Below, in pieces: positions 59,747 through 64,000 of a stretch of 64,000 bases of DNA. How positions within the stretch are numbered: position 1 is the stretch's first letter; each line of letters starts with the position of its first letter. A program made the translations under genes and the position numbers. The DNA comes from Nageia nagi (Eukaryota; Pinophyta). The notes beneath the pieces were generated by a model. It made no database searches. It was not told the origin of the DNA and saw nothing but the letters and a program-made list of their open reading frames with translations. The stretch spans positions 157,046,001-157,110,000 of the forward strand of contig JBITNC010000001.1 of the NCBI GenBank assembly GCA_050084985.1, read 5' to 3'.

Positions 59747-59895
59747 AAAGCCTAAAATGGGCTCACTGTGATTTTGTACAAATCCTCCAATTCTAAAATT
59801 AAGATAAAAATGAAAATCACCAAATGTGCCTTATGAGAGGGATGATTCACACCAAATGCTTCAGATCTCAACAATAATACCAAAAATTATGCATA
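59747..59895 (+). repeat. Fragment of LTR Z (first copy of a 147-bp direct repeat)
   Basis: About 147 bp matching 60421-60567 at roughly nine in ten positions, for example CCTAAAATGGGCTCA and GCCTTATGAGAGGGATGATT. It lacks the first TGATGAG of LTR Z. Confidence 0.85.
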
Positions 59896-60412
59896 AGTTA
59901 AAGAGGGAATAGGAAATCAACTATCATAAAAATGTTAAACTCCAATCTATCACCATGTTGATCATTCAGGGGAATATTATTTTCATCCTTTGTTTCTTTT
60001 CCTTTAAACTCTATGGTTTTCATTCTTGTCACCATATACCCATAGGGAGGCATCCATAGACACCTAAATTTAATTTTTAATTTATTAAAACTCATGTTTT
60101 AGGTATTTAAAATAAATAATGGATTTATGTATTTTATTAATATATTTGAGAGATTATTTTATTGATTGGACCAATATACTTCATTACCTCACCCTTTTCT
60201 TTGTTTTATAGTGCAATATCCAAGGAGATCTAAGCAAAGTGTTTTGGACTAGGAGTAACTTCATTTATAAAAGGAGGAAGATCATGATGATATAACTATC
60301 AAACCATGATAATCTATACTACACACATTCTATAATCTTCATTATTAGATGTGATAGGTGGTCTTCACAACCACTTATCAAGTATAAATTTGTAGCCTAT
60401 TGCTATCACTAT
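59896..60412 (+). repeat. Repeat X copy B, right part, with start of X LTR
   Basis: Aligns with 37870-38345 of copy A, including the purine tract GGGAGGCATC and the LTR start CATAGACACC at 60055. It breaks off where LTR Z starts. Confidence 0.7.
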
Positions 60413-61810
60413 ATGATGAGCCTAAAATGGGCTCATTGGGATTTCGTACGAATCCTCCAATTCCAAAATTAAGATAAAAATAACAATTACCAAATGTGCC
60501 TTATGAGAGGGATGATTCACACCAAATGATTCGGATCTCAACAATAATACCAAAAAATATGCATAAGTCCAACTCCTAGACAATAATATCATTAACTTGG
60601 TAATAAATCCTTAAACATCCAACATAGGTATTATGAAAGCTAGATTATGAATGGTAATGCATGAAGATTGATGCTCCATGGATTAGAACTATAATATGGT
60701 AAGGCTTGCACCAAGGCCTCTTCCTCCATTAGTTATGGTGGAATCTTAGAGATCCACTAGCAATATTCTAATAATATAAGGGGAATGTCAACACCCTTTA
60801 AATAACTAGTTGTAATCCTTAAGGTTCGTTGACCCTCAAGAAATCACTACATAAACCTAAAGTTGTACTATACATCAAGCTCTTCACATTGCTGATGTGG
60901 ATCTAGGAGAGGTGCAACCCTAAATAAGAAGAAGAATAATAGTAATTCTAATCACATGCATTTATCTTCTAGGGATCCTCCTTATATAATGATAGGTGGC
61001 TTCATGTTTTATTCATGTGCTAGGATTCATGTAATCTCATCCAATTATGTTTGAGGTTGATCCATGTGCTTACATATCCCAAGTTCAAGATTGAGGTGCC
61101 TTGAGATGGGATTCCTCTAAGGGCAAGGAATTCCAACATTGTATTATGGGAGTCCTCCAATGCTTTGTAGTAAGTGTTATTCCATAGGAATCATATTACT
61201 CTACCTCGAATAACTACGAGATGAGCTAAATAATAATTACTACCTATTAAATGCTAATTTACATCCATTAAGGCTTCTCATATGCAATGTTCCAAATTAG
61301 GTGACAAATATTGCATTTACATTTAATAATTGCCTTGGTATCATCATCACACCATTATTGGTAGTAAAATATTAATTTACTCCTAATTATAATAAATATG
61401 TCGAACATCTCATAATTGGAATATTTATTAATTAAATAAAATATCCAAGTGGAACTTATAAAAATAAATAAGGCCATTTATTACAAACATTGAAATTACT
61501 CCTAACTATATATAAATAATACCTAGATTAATAAAATAATAATTGCAGATCCTTAAAGGAAGTACATGACCCTTCTAGCAGTCATCTAGAAAGAGAATTC
61601 TAGATTCTCATTCATGCACAATATTAGAAAATTATCTGGACATCCAAATTAAAAATACCATAAATCCTTTATTTCATTATGAAACTATTGATTAGGATTG
61701 TGTAATATATGCACCACGAATAATCTTAACCAAAGTAAATCAAGAATAGACTATGGTGACAGTCTGATCTCTGGAGAAGGTCAGTTCCTTATACATTGGG
61801 TGTAGGAGAA

Positions 61811-61950
61811 GTAACAGGAAAGAAAATAAAAAGAGTAGAGTGCGAGAAATTTAAGAAAAAGGCTTAGGGTAACAGGAAAGAAAATAAAAAGGAGTAGAGT
61901 GCAAGGAATTTAAGCAAAAAGGCTTAGGGTAACAAGAGAGAAAGCAAAGG
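61811..61950 (+). repeat. 59-bp tandem in LTR Z
   Basis: Two full units and a partial third around GTAACAGGAAAGAAAATAAA, AGTAGAGTGC and AAAGGCTTAGG. Confidence 0.92.
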
Positions 61951-62479
61951 TGGATCACTAGTTCAGCGTGGGCTTTCACAGTGTGTGAAACCTTGGTCTG
62001 AATCTAGTGTAGCAGCTACGGTACAAGCTCTCACTCTCTAATAGTTTCCCAACTTTACTCTACCATGTATCAGACATAGTTATACTAGCAGCTCATGATT
62101 ACCATTCAGGAAACAAGCCAAGCTGCCATGATGTAACCAAATTAAGAATGATAATTACAAGTGCTAGATAAGAAAGGTCAAGATGGTATCATATTACTGA
62201 TAAAACTACAGGTCTTTGAGAACAAATGTAAAGAGCAATACTAGGGCTTCTAACCCTTCTTTCACTTTATTTTCATATACTTATATTGAAGCAACAACTG
62301 TTACAAGAATTGCAGAATAGAAATGTTTACAAAATGGCTTCAAGATTCTAGCCTTCTTTTAACTGATACTACCTACATACGCCACTTGGCAGAATATTAC
62401 AAAATTGGGTAGATTGTAGATGATACAGCTTCTTGATGACTATGATCTGACTTCTCATTATCCTTATCTCTTCTAGGAT

Positions 62480-63620
62480 ATTCTATTTACTGGCTCTGGC
62501 TATTTGATCTCTCTTTGCTATTCTAATCTCTACATTTCAGAATGCTCTATTCACTGGCTTTGGCTATTTGATCACTCCTTGCTGACCTCATCACTTTTGG
62601 GACCCAGTTTCATTCAAAAATGTGAACATCATTCTCCCTGTGATGTCATCTTCATACTTCTGGAATATTTTACTCACTAGCTCTGGCTATCCGATCACTT
62701 CTTGCTTACCTCATCACTTTCGGGACCCGATTTCATTCAAAAATGTGAACATTGTCCTACCTATGATGTCATCTTCATACTTTCAGAATGCTCTACTCAC
62801 TTTCTCTAGAACTTGGGCTTTTCCATAACTAAGCTTTTATCATTTCATTCTGGAATGCTTTATCTACTGACTCTGACCTTTTAATCACCCCTTGCTAACA
62901 TCATCATCTCTGGAACCCGATCTTTACCAAAATACGACTATCTTATCCTCTATGATGTCATCATCTTATTTCAAAATGCTTTACTTCTAGAACACTTAAT
63001 TTACAAGCTCTGACTTCTTCGATTATCTCTTGCTGACCTCATCACTTCTAGGACCCAGTTTCATTCAAAAATGTGAACATTATTCTCCCTATGATGTCAT
63101 CTTCATACTTCTGAATGTTTTACTCACTTTCTCTGGAACCTGGGCTTTTCCACAACTAAGCTTTAGCCTTTCTTCTATGATGTCATCATTTCATTCTGAA
63201 ATGCTTTATCTACTGACCCCAGCTCATTAATTCCCCTTGTTGACCTCATCACTTCCGGGACCCAATTTCATTCAAAAATGTGAACATTATTCTCCCTGTG
63301 ATGTCGTCTTCATACTTCCAGAATGTTTTACTCACTTTCTCTAAAACCTGGGCTTTTCCACAACTAAGCTTTAGCCTTTCTTTTGTGATGTTGTCATTTC
63401 ATTCTGGAATGCTTTATCTACTGACCCCAGCTTATTAATTCCCCTTGCTGACCTCATCACTTCCAGGACTCGGTTTCATTCAAAATTGTGAACATCATCC
63501 TCCCGTGATGTCATCTTCATACTTCCGAAATGTTTTACTCACCAACTTTGGCTATTTGATCACTCCTTGCTGACCTCATCGCTTCCAGGATCTAGTTTTG
63601 GGTTAAGGCCTGAAATCACT
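62480..63620 (+). repeat. Composite tandem array in LTR Z
   Basis: Units marked by GACCTCATCACTTC and TTTCATTCAAAAATGTGAAC, spaced about 120, 184, 140, 211, 209 and 122 bp. The roughly 210-bp units contain an extra block (GGGCTTTTCCACAACTAAGC) missing from the short ones. Confidence 0.9.
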
Positions 63621-63810
63621 GATGTCATCTCTTCTGAAACTCGGGTTACTCAACATTAACTTCGAGGGGCTTTTATTCTTTCATAATGAAGTAATTACTT
63701 TCAGAAACAGTTCTTAAACCCCTTGTGATTATGCTTAGCTTATGTCACCTTCAGAAGTGATCATACTTTCAAAAAAACTTGGAGTAGTGATTATGTATTA
63801 ATATACATTT

Positions 63811-63828
63811 TGGCGACATCTGTGGGAA
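63811..63828 (+). promoter_or_regulatory. Primer-binding site, Tat/Ogre-like
   Basis: TGGCGACATCTGTGGGAA, three bases after a CA end. TGGCGAC...GGGGA-type primer sites are known from Tat/Ogre elements. 63829-64000 is then the start of the element's leader; nothing else is seen there. Confidence 0.6.
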
Positions 63829-64000
63829 AATTTTACCAATTACAAAGAAATTTTAGAACCCAAAATCTTATTTGAATGAATCAAAGAATCAGACTTCAAT
63901 TCTGTATACTTAGGAGTTGCTGAACCTTACTCCAGTCTGCGGCGATCCTAGAAAAATCCTTTAGCCTTACATGGGCTAAAGTTGTAGTGTTCAAAATTTC

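Larger units (their letters stand above)
60414..63807 (+). repeat. Long LTR (family Z) of a Tat/Ogre-like element
   Basis: If the ends are right, 3394 bp: TGATGAGCC at left, TATACA followed by a primer-like site at right. Ogre-type elements are known for LTRs of several kb. It carries a 59-bp tandem at 61811-61950 and a longer array at 62480-63620. No coding domain; the open frames at 62622-62828 and 63030-63230 lie in the array. The partner LTR is outside the window, so the left end is provisional. Confidence 0.55.

Noticed and set aside
1-64000. Host genes, rRNA or functional tRNA genes
   Set aside because: No exon-like frames with plant protein similarity were recognised; the only tRNA-like signals are SINE heads.

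Overview
The window looks like repeat-rich intergenic DNA from a seed plant with a large, AT-rich genome. The basis is the mix of element types: Ty3/gypsy elements of the Tat type (LTRs opening TGTAGACACC, protease ending in an RPWIH block, a second RNase H), a chromovirus, several Ty1/copia elements primed by initiator-Met tRNA, a plant-type LINE ORF1 and tRNA-derived SINEs. I found no host protein gene, rRNA, tRNA gene or CRISPR array. Nearly every open frame is a piece of a decayed retrotransposon polyprotein. The species cannot be named from this sequence.

Layout, left to right. 1-5573: Tat-type gypsy element on the minus strand (gag, long leader, primer site, 5' LTR), running off the left edge and abutting a minus-strand copia element. 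5574-14842: that copia element, split inside its integrase by a complete chromovirus (6406-12406, target duplication TTCTC) and inside its gag by an LTR (13995-14504). 15501-26518: a plus-strand copia element, split by a complete gag-only LTR element (15903-18542, target duplication GACAA) and by an AT-rich block of about 4.8 kb (20111-24900) carrying two SINE-like copies. 27792-35557: a complete element, called family Y here, with copia pol but no visible gag. It is inserted in a non-coding repeat called X here (about 26.9-38.3 kb), which also carries a SINE. 38.8-40.7 kb: a plus-strand Tat-type gag. 41.6-43.6 kb: a minus-strand LINE ORF1 remnant. 44014-54227: a minus-strand Tat-type gypsy element with both LTRs, its reverse transcriptase split by a solo LTR (48354-49887) that carries a 24-25 bp minisatellite. 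54252-60412: a second Y LTR, a second copy of X (with the empty SINE site) and a truncated Y element. 60414-63807: a very long LTR (family Z), followed by a Tat/Ogre-like primer site and the start of an internal region that leaves the window.

The genes do not form a cellular pathway. The insertions form a stratigraphy: old copia and X sequences were hit by Tat, chromovirus and Y elements, then by the near-identical-LTR gag-only element and the SINEs. The most interesting signals are: (a) a stem-loop in Y-type LTRs that is kept in five copies, one with a compensated base pair; (b) the young gag-only element; (c) a SINE family with clean target duplications and a preserved empty site; (d) GC-rich minisatellite islands of unrelated sequence at the same place in two Y leaders.
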